The translations under genes were made by a program, and so were the position numbers. The notes under the pieces were generated by a model, which was not told the DNA's origin, searched no databases, and saw nothing but the letters and a program-made list of their open reading frames with translations. Source: Rickettsiales bacterium (GTDB lineage Bacteria; Pseudomonadota; Alphaproteobacteria; Rickettsiales; UBA1997). From it: 15,537 nucleotides of DNA. The stretch is from contig CANNMN010000011.1 in the NCBI GenBank assembly GCA_947505885.1, forward strand, positions 1 through 15,537. Direction: 5' to 3'. Below are positions 8,082 through 15,327 of this stretch, one piece after another (within the stretch, counting starts at the first letter, position 1; each line of letters begins with the position of its first letter).

Positions 8082-8195
8082 GTCGTATCGTTATTTGTTA
8101 AAAATTTAAGTAAGAGAGAAGGAAATTAAGGTGCAGCTTTAGTGATGTGGAATAAGGCAGCGCAAGCTATTTAGGCAAAAATTGAAAGCAACTGC
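8082..8195. other. Gap upstream of nusA with no rimP
   Basis: This 114-bp gap between the lapA-like stop and the nusA ATG contains no open frame of useful length. I saw no convincing promoter or terminator, only weak -35-like TTGCCT and TTGCGC hexamers without good -10 partners. nusA-infB may therefore be read through from prs-cycM-lapA or may use a promoter too weak to call by eye. Confidence 0.5.
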
Positions 8196-8486
8196 TCAAT
8201 TATTTTTTACCTGCTTTTCAAGTTTTCTGATTTTGTGCTTATCACTAAGGCGTTTGAAAAAACTTTGAACAATAGTCGGAGAGCAAGTAATTATTCCAAA
8301 AACTAGCCCAAGAATAAAACAAACAATCATCACTACAAAAACTCTTGTCTGAATTTCGAACGGTAGGGGATGCGTGCTGACTGTAATCAGCTCGCGATTG
8401 TCGAGCATAAAAATCACCAGACAAACCAAGAGCAGCAGAAGAACTACAGAACGAAAAATTCGTAAAATTGATTTTATGAAACCCAT
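8196..8486 (-). CDS. LapA-family (DUF1049) small inner-membrane protein
   Basis: The 96-residue product has two membrane spans, at about 10-28 and 48-68, joined by a short loop containing DNRELITVSTHPLPFEIQTR. A charged, coiled-coil-prone tail follows (78-95, KHKIRKLEKQVKNN). This arrangement of N-term helix, Asn-rich turn, V-x-PxPF-x-I, and a second helix with ILGLVFGI is typical of LapA/YciS (DUF1049) proteins. In E. coli, LapA works with LapB in controlling lipopolysaccharide assembly by regulating FtsH cleavage of LpxC. No lapB is adjacent here, although ftsH is encoded further right. In many alphaproteobacteria this family is simply a short conserved membrane protein of unknown role. It starts 7 bp after the cycM stop and is surely in the same transcript. 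Confidence 0.7.
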   Translation of the reverse strand: MGFIKSILRIFRSVVLLLLLVCLVIFMLDNRELITVSTHPLPFEIQTRVFVVMIVCFILGLVFGIITCSPTIVQSFFKRLSDKHKIRKLEKQVKNN

Positions 8487-8493
8487 TGGGAAT

Positions 8494-9015
8494 TTATTGC
8501 TTTTGTAAGAACAGAATCACGTCGGCACGATCTTGCGGCTTCTTCAATCCTGGAAAAGCCATTTTAGTTCCCGGCACATAATCTTTTGGCTTGGTAATAA
8601 ATTGACCGATTGATTCCGCGTCCCAAGAACCACCCTTTGCCCTCATCGCATCAGAATAAGAGAAGGAGGTTGAGGCCCTCTTTCTACCCACAACTCCAAA
8701 TAAATTTGGTCCAATTTTTGCCGCTTCACCTTTGCCAATAGTATGACAAGTTGCGCATTTTTTAAAAATTTTTGCACCACGGTCGAGGTCGGCTAACTTC
8801 ATCAAAGAAGGGAAATCAACTGGCTTTTCTTCTTTTTTAGCCACTGGCTTTCCATCGGCAGAAAACTCAATTTCAAAACCTCTTTTGAACATTTTTTTTG
8901 GCTGGTAAAGAAGATCGGCGGCAATGATTGCAAAGAGCACGATAACAATCGGCAAAACAACCGTTGGTGCGAATTTTTTAAATTGTAACTGAAGAAATTC
9001 GATAATTTTTTTCAT
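8494..9015 (-). CDS. cycM: Membrane-anchored c-type cytochrome (CycM/c552-like)
   Basis: The 173-residue protein has an uncleaved-looking N-terminal span (about 18-36), a linker of roughly 35 residues, and a class I cytochrome c domain. The heme-binding motif is CATCH (Cys87, Cys90, His91) and the likely axial methionine is Met152 in PGTKMAFPGL. GPNLFGVVGRK (102-112) and the C-terminal DRADVILFLQ helix are typical of the mitochondrial-type cytochrome c fold. By analogy with CycM of Bradyrhizobium and cytochrome c552 of Paracoccus, it should carry electrons from the bc1 complex to the terminal oxidase at the periplasmic face. Its maturation would need the Ccm system, of which ccmB is in this window. 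The ATG is 2 bp after the prs stop, and the lapA-like gene follows after 7 bp. Confidence 0.88.
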   Translation of the reverse strand: MKKIIEFLQLQFKKFAPTVVLPIVIVLFAIIAADLLYQPKKMFKRGFEIEFSADGKPVAKKEEKPVDFPSLMKLADLDRGAKIFKKCATCHTIGKGEAAKIGPNLFGVVGRKRASTSFSYSDAMRAKGGSWDAESIGQFITKPKDYVPGTKMAFPGLKKPQDRADVILFLQKQ

Positions 9016-9017
9016 AA

Positions 9018-9950
9018 TTAATCAAACAAAGTAGAGACTGACTTCTCTAATGAAATGTTGCGGATAGCCTCTCCAAGTAGATCGGAAATATTAATAATTT
9101 TAATATTTTTGACCGACAAAGTTTCTTCCGAAGGCTGAATTGAATCGGTAATGACAAGAGTTTTTAGCTTAGAATTAGCAATTCTTTCCGGAGCCTTTCC
9201 TGATAAAACACCGTGAGTAATGTAAGCCGAAACCGACTTTGCGCCCTTTATTAGCAAAGCCTCGGCTGCGTTACATAAAGTTCCACCAGAGTCGATCATG
9301 TCATCAACAATAATACAATTTTTACCTTCAACTTCGCCAATAATATTCATCACCTCGCTAACTCCAGCACGAGGACGACGTTTATCAACAATCGCTAGAT
9401 CGGCGCCAATTTTTCCAGCGATTGCTCTTGCCCGCACTAGGCCACCAACATCCGGAGATACTACCACTAAATTTTCTAGCTCAAAATTTTGCTTAATGTC
9501 GCGCACAAAAACTGGTGCTGCGTAAAGATTATCTAGAGGGATATCGAAGAAGCCTTGAATTTGCCCGGCGTGTAAATCCATTGTGAGCACCCGATCTGCA
9601 CCGGCTGAAGTGATTAAATTCGCAACTAATTTTGCAGAAATTGGGGTGCGCGGAGCAACTTTACGATCTTGTCTAGCATAACCAAAGTAAGGCATTACCG
9701 CAGTAATTCTTTTCGCTGAAGCGCGACGCAATGCGTCAATCACCACCAACAATTCCATGATATTGTCATTGGCTGGAAATGAGGTCGATTGCAAAACAAA
9801 AATATCTTCGCCGCGCACATTTTCTTTGATCTCAGCAAATACTTCCATGTCAGCAAAACGCTTAATCTCGACACTAACTAATTTCGAACCCAAATAGCTG
9901 GCGATATTTTGCGACAAAGATGGATTGCTATTGCAAGCGAGTAACTTCAT
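9018..9950 (-). CDS. prs: Ribose-phosphate pyrophosphokinase (PRPP synthetase, class I)
   Basis: Prs makes PRPP from ribose 5-phosphate and ATP for purine, pyrimidine, NAD, histidine and tryptophan synthesis. The 310 residues are full length for class I enzymes. Visible motifs are FGYARQDRK (89-97, ATP-binding region), the metal-binding [12 protein letters not shown] (125-136) with His128, [16 protein letters not shown] (163-178), the flexible-loop start DKRRP, and the PRPP-binding loop [10 protein letters not shown] (215-224). The start [17 protein letters not shown] is the usual Prs opening. It is the first gene of a minus-strand run, 81 bp from divergent hemJ, with cycM starting 2 bp after its stop. 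No clear promoter was found upstream of it. Confidence 0.97.
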   Translation of the reverse strand: MKLLACNSNPSLSQNIASYLGSKLVSVEIKRFADMEVFAEIKENVRGEDIFVLQSTSFPANDNIMELLVVIDALRRASAKRITAVMPYFGYARQDRKVAPRTPISAKLVANLITSAGADRVLTMDLHAGQIQGFFDIPLDNLYAAPVFVRDIKQNFELENLVVVSPDVGGLVRARAIAGKIGADLAIVDKRRPRAGVSEVMNIIGEVEGKNCIIVDDMIDSGGTLCNAAEALLIKGAKSVSAYITHGVLSGKAPERIANSKLKTLVITDSIQPSEETLSVKNIKIINISDLLGEAIRNISLEKSVSTLFD

Positions 9951-9983
9951 TTTATTTCAAGAAAATGCTTTAGAAACGAGGCA

Positions 9984-10012
9984 TTGCACGCTATTAAGCG
10001 ACTTCAATTAAT
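9984..10012 (+). promoter_or_regulatory. Weak candidate promoter for hemJ, with a small palindrome in the spacer
   Basis: TTGCAC (9984-9989) and ATTAAT (10007-10012) are separated by 17 bp, with 3/6 and 4/6 consensus matches. The spacer starts with most of CGCT-ATTA-AGCG (9989-10000), a perfect 4-bp inverted repeat. It lies in the divergent prs/hemJ gap and leaves about 20 bp before the hemJ ATG. The match is poor, so this is only a suggestion. Confidence 0.22.
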
Positions 10013-10031
10013 CAACTTTTTCTTTAAAAAA

Positions 10032-10466
10032 ATGGCCGAGATCGAACTTTACGACGTAATCAAAATTCTGCATATCACCGCAGTAATTTCATGGCTCGCC
10101 GGACTTTTATATTTACCAAGAATTTTCGTTTATCACACGCAAGTAGCTGTTGGATCTGAAACTGATAAAATTTTTCAAGTGATGGAGAGGAAGTTGCTTC
10201 GCTACATCATGAATCCTGCGATGATTTTGGTTTTTATTTTTGGTTTTTACCTCTCTTCAAAAATCGGCTTTGAATTCATTTGGCTGCACATCAAATTAAC
10301 TCTCGTCGCAATACTTACTATCTATCACCATTTACTTGGGCGCTGGAGAAAATCCTTTGAAAAAGGCCAGAATAAACACAGCCAGAAGTTTTATCGAATC
10401 ATCAACGAAGTACCAATTTTGCTAATTCTTGCCATTGTCGCTTTGGTAATTTTGAAACCTTTCTAA
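10032..10466 (+). CDS. hemJ: Protoporphyrinogen IX oxidase HemJ
   Basis: The 144-residue membrane protein has the HemJ (UPF0093) pattern: IKILHITAVISWLAGLLYLPRIFVYH (10-35), with the conserved His14, then ERKLLRYIMNPAM (52-64), WLHIKLTLV (84-92) with Lys88, YHHLLGRWRK (98-107) and a final span with INEVPILLILAIVALVILKPF. About four membrane spans are predicted. HemJ oxidises protoporphyrinogen IX to protoporphyrin IX in organisms lacking HemG and HemY and is common in alphaproteobacteria. The open frame extends upstream to a TTG at 9984, but those 16 residues are not family-like and cover the promoter-like sequence, so I use the ATG at 10032. The stop codon directly abuts the start of the vanX-like gene. 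Heme made here would supply cytochromes such as CycM. Confidence 0.92.
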   Translation: MAEIELYDVIKILHITAVISWLAGLLYLPRIFVYHTQVAVGSETDKIFQVMERKLLRYIMNPAMILVFIFGFYLSSKIGFEFIWLHIKLTLVAILTIYHHLLGRWRKSFEKGQNKHSQKFYRIINEVPILLILAIVALVILKPF

Positions 10467-11027
10467 ATGCAGAATCTTATCGAAATCACTCCAGAAAAAT
10501 TCGACGTAATTTTTGATTTGCGCTACGCCTCAGAAAATAATGTTTGTGGTCACAAACTTTATTCTCGTCCTTTCGCTTACATGCATGAAGCCTCTATTGA
10601 AGCGATCCTGAAAGCGATTAAGTCAGCAAAAAATTTGGGTCTAAAATTGAAAATCTTCGACACATTTCGCCCGCTCGAAGTACAAAAATACATGTTCAAT
10701 AAATTTCCCGGCGACTTCGTTTCAAATCCTGAAGATGGAGCTATCCCGCATTGTCGGGGTGTAGCAATTGATTTAACTTTAACTGACTCGCAAGGAAATG
10801 ACTTAGAGATGGGAACGGATTTCGACAATTTTTCTGAGTTAGCTTTTCACAATTGCGAAAAAATTTCCGTGGAAGCGCAGCGCAATCGCTTACTCCTTCT
10901 CGGCCTTATGACCTCTGCTGGCTTTGATTTCTACTCGAAAGAATGGTGGCATTACCAACTTTTTAAACCGCGTGAATATGAAGTTGTGAATGCTTCACCG
11001 GAATTAATTCAACACTCGTTGCGCTAA
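10467..11027 (+). CDS. D-alanyl-D-alanine dipeptidase (VanX/DdpX-like, peptidase family M15D)
   Basis: The 186-residue zinc peptidase should hydrolyse D-Ala-D-Ala. Zn ligands fit VanX exactly in spacing: His95 and Asp102 in PHCRGVAIDLTL, and His162 in EWWHYQ. Glu159 is the catalytic base, and Arg68 in FDTFRP corresponds to the transition-state Arg. The N-terminal DLRYASENNVCGHKLY (17-32) is also VanX-like. No signal peptide is evident, so it is probably cytoplasmic, as DdpX and VanX are. No vanH/vanA ligase or dpp transporter genes are adjacent, so glycopeptide resistance is not implied; D-Ala salvage from cell-wall turnover is more likely and would fit alr and ldcA nearby. The ATG immediately follows the hemJ stop. 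The last 65 bp (after the catalytic motif) overlap convergent recF. Confidence 0.88.
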   Translation: MQNLIEITPEKFDVIFDLRYASENNVCGHKLYSRPFAYMHEASIEAILKAIKSAKNLGLKLKIFDTFRPLEVQKYMFNKFPGDFVSNPEDGAIPHCRGVAIDLTLTDSQGNDLEMGTDFDNFSELAFHNCEKISVEAQRNRLLLLGLMTSAGFDFYSKEWWHYQLFKPREYEVVNASPELIQHSLR

Positions 11028-12051
11028 AAAAAGCCTGCAGATTCGCGGCGGAAATTTCTTCAAATAAATTCTTCTTTCGCTCCTCATCCAAATGAGAAAC
11101 CACTTCGTCAAAAATTAAAATTGTCGGCTGATTTTTGTAAGCAGATGAAATCCGCGCCCGCGCCAAAGTGATTCCAAGCATGATCGCTTTTTGTTCGCCA
11201 GTTGAAGAAAGTTTCGCCGAGATATTTTTCTTCAAAAAAATTGCGTCAAAATCTGAGCGATGAACGCCAAATTCAGTTTTAAAACTCACTAGATCGCGCT
11301 CGCGATTTTCTTTCATTTTGATTTTGTAAAACTCTTCTAGCTGCGCTGCGCTTTGTTTCGCTATCATCTCTTCAACTTCGCCAAGCGCACAAAGTTTTGT
11401 CTGCGGAAAATTTGACGCGAAAGATGAAATAGCCTTATTGAAAAAATCTATCGCCTCAATCCTCGCTGCTGCAATTGAAACTCCAAGCTCAACGATTTTA
11501 TTTTCTACCGCATTTAGCCATTTATCGTCGCGATGTTTTTGTAAAATCAGCAATCTTTCGCGGAGTAATTTTTGGTAATTGTTGATACGGCTGGAATGTT
11601 CGTGATCAAGGTCAGAGACAATTTTATCCATGTAATCGCGACGCTCACTTTTACCCGAAATAAAAAGCTGTTCGAGCTGCGGAGTTAAGAAAATAAAATT
11701 AATTAAATGACTTCTAAGATCGCTTTGACGCTTAGGACTAACTGGTTCGCCGTTAATTAGTAAAATTTTTTTCTTCTGAATCGCATCAAATGAAACAGCA
11801 ATTTTTTCGATGAATTCGTGATTAGAGATTTCAGCGTAAATCGTAAAATTTTTCTCGCCGATTTTTATCATTTCGTCAAAATCACTTCCACGCAAAGAGG
11901 CGCTGCGACCAAGCAATGTCAGACTTTCAAGAATATTAGTTTTGCCAGCGCCATTTGCGCCAACAAGCAAAACTGACGGGGAAGAAAATTCAATTCTACG
12001 CGAGGAGAAATTGCGAAAATTGGAGAGAAAAAGTTTTTGAATTTGGATCAT
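10963..12051 (-). CDS. recF: DNA replication and repair protein RecF
   Basis: The 362-residue SMC-like ATPase helps load RecA at gaps covered by SSB. It opens with MIQIQKLFLSNFRNF, then has Walker A GANGAGKT (31-38), the RecF-typical LTPQLEQLFISG and RRDYMDKIV (136-145), and LRERLLIL in the coiled-coil arm. The signature motif is STGEQKA (283-289) and Walker B is ILIFDEVVSHLD (311-322). AFFSATS (340-346) matches the RecF end, where the usual motif is FxTGT. Length is normal. It lies 51 bp after the dnaN stop on the same strand, the classic dnaN-recF pairing, here without dnaA or gyrB. Its last 20 or so codons overlap the 3' end of the vanX-like gene on the other strand. Confidence 0.96.
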   Translation of the reverse strand: MIQIQKLFLSNFRNFSSRRIEFSSPSVLLVGANGAGKTNILESLTLLGRSASLRGSDFDEMIKIGEKNFTIYAEISNHEFIEKIAVSFDAIQKKKILLINGEPVSPKRQSDLRSHLINFIFLTPQLEQLFISGKSERRDYMDKIVSDLDHEHSSRINNYQKLLRERLLILQKHRDDKWLNAVENKIVELGVSIAAARIEAIDFFNKAISSFASNFPQTKLCALGEVEEMIAKQSAAQLEEFYKIKMKENRERDLVSFKTEFGVHRSDFDAIFLKKNISAKLSSTGEQKAIMLGITLARARISSAYKNQPTILIFDEVVSHLDEERKKNLFEEISAANLQAFFSATSVELIPVKHSQLHIHAV

Positions 12052-12102
12052 TTTGAATTGCCGCGTCGCTCTACGAGCTTCTAATAATGACGAATTAAAA
12101 TG

Positions 12103-13215
12103 CTAAATTCTAACCGGCATGATGACGAATACTGAACTCATATTCTTAGCCTCAATCAATGCTGGAGAAGAGCCGTCTTTGAAGCGCATTAGCAGCTCAT
12201 CATTGTCGACTTGGCCGATGATGTCGAGGAGGTAACGTGAGTTGAAACCAGTTTCGATGCGCTCTCCTGAATAGTTCACGTCAAGTTCTTCATAAGCGAA
12301 AGAACCATCATTAGTGCTAACTTGCAGACTTAACTTTCCATTTTCTAAGATCATTTTAACCAGGCGATGCTTATCAGTCGCAACAGTTGAAACGCGATCA
12401 ACGCAATCGAAGAAATTCTTTTTGTTAATTGACGCAACGAGAGAATTATTCTTCGGCACCACTTTGTCGTAATCAGGAAATTCGCCGTCAATTAGTTTAG
12501 AAATAATAGTCGCCTGACCTGCCACCACTTTGATTTTCACGCGCGAAATTGCGAAGCGCACTTCCTTCGTTGCCTCGATAATTTTACGAATTTCAGCGAC
12601 AGATTTTTTTGGTAAAATCACGCCAAAAGGAGTTTTTAAATCAATGTCAGCGAAAGAAAGAGCGAGCCTGTGACCATCGGTGGCAACAGTGCGCAAACTG
12701 AAATTCGTACCTTGCTTTACGGCATGTAAATAAAGGCCATTGAGATAGTAACGAGTTTCATCGCTCGAAATTGCGAAGCGTGTTTTTTCAATCATTCGCA
12801 TTAAATCTTCTGACTTAATTGTGATTTCTTCGCCCAACTCACCTTCCGATAAATTTGGAAATTCTGTCGCATCGATGCAAGGCAAGCTATATTTCGATTT
12901 GCCGGATTTAATCTGTAAAATCGTCGGGCTTTCTTGCGAAATCATGATCGCGCCTTCCGGAATTTTACGCACGATGTCAAAAAACATTTGCGCCGGAACT
13001 GTAGTAACTCCGCTCTTCTTGATATCTGCTTCGAAAGTCGCAGTAACAAGAATATCCATGTCAGTCGCCGACAAAATTACCTTGTCACCTTCCTGCATTT
13101 TTTGAGCTTCGATTTTAATATTTTGTAGAACAGGAATTGTGTTCTTTCTTTCCACTGCACCACTCACATTTGAGATGGCTTTAAGTAATGACTGCTTTGC
13201 TACTTCGAACTGCAT
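12103..13215 (-). CDS. dnaN: DNA polymerase III beta subunit (sliding clamp)
   Basis: The 370-residue protein forms the dimeric clamp that tethers DNA polymerase III and other clamp-binding proteins to DNA. It begins MQFEVAKQSLLKAISNVSGAVERKNTIPVLQNI, the normal alphaproteobacterial DnaN opening. Three clamp repeats occupy roughly 1-120, 128-250 and 253-370. Landmarks are YYLNGLYLH, TDGHRLALS, LIDGEFPDYDKVVP, FNSRYLLDII and the C-terminal VFVIMPVRI, which forms part of the client-peptide pocket. Length is full. It starts 20 bp after the ftsH stop and precedes recF by 51 bp, so ftsH-dnaN-recF probably share a transcript. No Shine-Dalgarno motif precedes the ATG. Confidence 0.98.
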   Translation of the reverse strand: MQFEVAKQSLLKAISNVSGAVERKNTIPVLQNIKIEAQKMQEGDKVILSATDMDILVTATFEADIKKSGVTTVPAQMFFDIVRKIPEGAIMISQESPTILQIKSGKSKYSLPCIDATEFPNLSEGELGEEITIKSEDLMRMIEKTRFAISSDETRYYLNGLYLHAVKQGTNFSLRTVATDGHRLALSFADIDLKTPFGVILPKKSVAEIRKIIEATKEVRFAISRVKIKVVAGQATIISKLIDGEFPDYDKVVPKNNSLVASINKKNFFDCVDRVSTVATDKHRLVKMILENGKLSLQVSTNDGSFAYEELDVNYSGERIETGFNSRYLLDIIGQVDNDELLMRFKDGSSPALIEAKNMSSVFVIMPVRI

Positions 13216-13235
13216 GTTTTTAGTTTTTCTATTGA

Positions 13236-15101
13236 TTAACTGACTTTTGGGATGAGGCCTTCGCTGATTGCACTAGCTGCTGAGCCGCTTTGCGCTGAAG
13301 GTTTTCTAATTTCTTTGCCTGCAAGTAAATCTTTAATTTCCTCGCCACTCAAAGTTTCATATTCAAGTAAAGCTCGAGCCAATTTTTCCAAATCGTCTTT
13401 TTTCTCGTTAAGGATTTTTTTGGCTTCTGCGAGACCTTCGCTAATTATGCGCTTAACTTCTTCGTCAATGATTCTGCCAGTTTCTTGTGAATAAGGTTTG
13501 TTTGCGGCATAAAATCTTGAACCGTCATCTTCGCCGTAATCGATCGCTCCAACTTTATCGCTTAGGCCCCATTTTGTAACCATTGCGCGCGCCATTGAGG
13601 TTGCTTGCTGAATATCGGAAGAAGCACCTGTTGTAACTTGCTCGTAGCCGAAAATTAACTCCTCCGCAGCGCGTCCGCCGAAGGCAACAATTAGATCATC
13701 TTTAAGTTTTGCGCGCGTAACTGAGAAGCGATCATGCTCGGGAAGACGCATAACCAAACCTAAAGCGCGGCCACGTGGAATGATTGTTGCTTTGTGGATA
13801 GGATCAGAATTTGGACAGTTAAGTGCGGTGATCGCATGACCAGCTTCGTGGTAAGCTGTAAGCTCTTTTTCCGATTTTTGCATCACCATCGATTTGCGTT
13901 CAGTGCCCATCATAATTTTATCTTTGGCATCTTCGAAATTTTGCATCGTCACCATTTTCTGATTGAAACGCGCAGCAGTCAGCGCCGCCTCATTCACCAG
14001 ATTGGCAAGATCTGCCCCGGCAAAACCAGGAGTTCCGCGCGCTAAAGTTTTTACATCAATATCTGAGGCGGCAACAATTTTTTTAATGTGCACACCAAGA
14101 ATTTGTTCACGTCCGATGATATCAGGATTTGGCACGGTAACTTGTCGATCGAAACGCCCAGGACGAAGCAAGGCACGGTCTAAAACATCGGGGCGATTTG
14201 TCGCCGCAATAATTACAACACCTTCATTATCAGAAAACCCGTCCATCTCAACAAGCATTTGGTTAAGAGTTTGTTCGCGCTCATCATTTCCACCGCCAAC
14301 TCCAGAACCGCGGTGACGGCCAACAGCATCAATCTCATCGATAAAAACGATGCAAGGCGCAGATTTTTTTGCCTGCTCGAACATGTCGCGCACACGACTC
14401 GCACCGACGCCGACAAACATTTCAACGAAATCAGAACCAGAAATTGAAAAAAATGGAACTCCTGCTTCACCAGCAATGGCACGGGCTAGCAAAGTTTTAC
14501 CAGTTCCTGGAGAGCCGATTAATAAACAGCCGCGCGGAATTCTTGCACCAACATCTACGTATTTTTTTGGATCTTTTAAGAAGTCGACAATTTCGGTGAG
14601 TTCTTGTTTTGCCTCATCAATCCCGGCCACATCGCCAAAAGTAACTTTGCCTTTGCTTTCCTGTAAAAGTTTAGCGCGCGATTTACCAAATCCAAAAGCG
14701 CCGCCGCGTCCACCGCCGCCAGCACTGCGCGAAAAATAAATCCACAACCCAACCATTACAAGAAGAGGAAGCCAACCAATAATTCCTGCAACTATCTTGT
14801 CTGATTTACTAACTAAAGGCACGGCATTAATCTCCACGCCCTTCTCCTGCAAAGTAGAAACGAGATCAGGATATTCCGGAAGATAGGTATAAAACTGCGA
14901 ACCATCTTTCATTTTACCATTCAAATCACTGCCTTTGATATCAACAGAAACCACTTCACCCGCATCAACCTTCTTCATAAATTCGCTGAAGACTAACTTA
15001 TTTCCAGCTGCGCCATTAGGGTCATTAATCAAGCTGGATATAACCAGTACCACAGCAAAAATAATCGCCCAAGTTAAAAAGTTTTTTCCGGAATTTTTCA
15101 T
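13236..15101 (-). CDS. ftsH: ATP-dependent zinc metalloprotease FtsH
   Basis: FtsH is a hexameric inner-membrane AAA+ protease that degrades misfolded membrane proteins and regulators such as LpxC and sigma32. The 621 residues show a first span (about 9-25), a periplasmic domain (30-103), and a second span (104-123). A Gly-rich linker (GGGGRGG) and the AAA+ module follow. Walker A is GSPGTGKT (196-203), with Ser in place of the common GPPGTGKT Pro. Walker B is VFIDEIDA (252-259), the second region of homology lies around 297-316 ([20 protein letters not shown]), and the pore motif [10 protein letters not shown] starts at 229. The protease domain has zinc motif HEAGH (418-422) and third ligand Asp496 in [11 protein letters not shown]. 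Length is normal. It lies 20 bp before dnaN. The usual upstream neighbour tilS is not seen. Confidence 0.98.
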   Translation of the reverse strand: MKNSGKNFLTWAIIFAVVLVISSLINDPNGAAGNKLVFSEFMKKVDAGEVVSVDIKGSDLNGKMKDGSQFYTYLPEYPDLVSTLQEKGVEINAVPLVSKSDKIVAGIIGWLPLLVMVGLWIYFSRSAGGGGRGGAFGFGKSRAKLLQESKGKVTFGDVAGIDEAKQELTEIVDFLKDPKKYVDVGARIPRGCLLIGSPGTGKTLLARAIAGEAGVPFFSISGSDFVEMFVGVGASRVRDMFEQAKKSAPCIVFIDEIDAVGRHRGSGVGGGNDEREQTLNQMLVEMDGFSDNEGVVIIAATNRPDVLDRALLRPGRFDRQVTVPNPDIIGREQILGVHIKKIVAASDIDVKTLARGTPGFAGADLANLVNEAALTAARFNQKMVTMQNFEDAKDKIMMGTERKSMVMQKSEKELTAYHEAGHAITALNCPNSDPIHKATIIPRGRALGLVMRLPEHDRFSVTRAKLKDDLIVAFGGRAAEELIFGYEQVTTGASSDIQQATSMARAMVTKWGLSDKVGAIDYGEDDGSRFYAANKPYSQETGRIIDEEVKRIISEGLAEAKKILNEKKDDLEKLARALLEYETLSGEEIKDLLAGKEIRKPSAQSGSAASAISEGLIPKVS

Positions 15102-15179
15102 TAAAAGAGATTTTAATTTAGCTTAAGTTATTCGTCTTTGTTTCGCATCGAATTGTTCGTAGGCGATGAATTTGGTTTC

Positions 15180-15195
15180 TAGCTCTAGAGAGCTA
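15180..15195. repeat. Small perfect inverted repeat upstream of ftsH
   Basis: TAGCTC (15180-15185) and GAGCTA (15190-15195) form a 6-bp stem with a 4-nt TAGA loop, about 80 bp upstream of the ftsH start. No T-run follows on either strand, so it is not an intrinsic terminator. Confidence 0.3.
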
Positions 15196-15302
15196 ACGCA
15201 ATTGATAAATTCTTTATCTTTTTTGGAAACGATTTGAATAGGAGTCTAAATAGGAAGCGAGGCGAGAGATTCAAGTAATGCATCATTTTTTTGGCCCCCT
15301 TG

Positions 15303-15325
15303 ATCTTCGCCTTCAGAGCGACGAT
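15303..15325. repeat. Hairpin just past the aroE stop
   Basis: On the minus strand ATCGTCGC (15318-15325) pairs with GCGAAGAT (15303-15310) with one mismatch and a 7-nt loop, two bases after the aroE stop codon. It is followed by a purine-rich stretch and not a U-tract, so it would be a poor intrinsic terminator but could protect the aroE mRNA 3' end or belong to a repeat. Confidence 0.35.
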
Positions 15326-15327
15326 TC

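Larger units (their letters stand above)
15102..15327. other. aroE-ftsH intergenic region with coding-like but broken sequence
   Basis: This 226-bp gap lacks a normal gene. On the minus strand one frame is open from 15335 down to 15123 except for a single TAG at 15246-15248. It encodes 29 codons before the TAG and 40 after (TPIQIVSKKDKEF..., ending FDAKQRRIT). The second part has no ATG, GTG or TTG. A different frame offers ATG ATG near 15284-15289 preceded by AGGGGG, but runs only 33 codons. Two small hairpins are also present (15180-15195 and 15303-15325). A decayed gene, an inserted repeat, or chance are all possible. Confidence 0.4.

Noticed and set aside
9984..10031. TTG-initiated 16-residue extension of HemJ
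   Set aside because: HemJ proteins normally begin close to the first membrane helix, as with the ATG at 10032; the extension lies in the divergent promoter gap.
10467..11027. Vancomycin-resistance locus because of the VanX-like gene
   Set aside because: No vanH, vanA/B ligase or vanRS genes are adjacent; the neighbours are hemJ and recF, so a housekeeping or salvage role is more likely.
12052..13235. Chromosomal replication origin next to dnaN-recF
   Set aside because: There is no dnaA gene, no cluster of DnaA boxes and no AT-rich unwinding region in the gaps of 20 and 51 bp; dnaN is often far from oriC in alphaproteobacteria.
13963..14316. Plus-strand 117-codon open frame inside ftsH, and other long antisense frames (7600-7998, 4666-4989, 14350-14739)
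   Set aside because: They lie entirely opposite strongly conserved genes, show no family motifs, and are compositional shadows of those genes.
15257..15289. Small ORF beginning ATG ATG after AGGGGG near 15284-15289
   Set aside because: It runs only 33 codons (MMHYLNLSPRF...), overlaps the other broken frame, and has no recognisable family; its SD-like string is the only one near an ATG in a window where true genes lack SD motifs.
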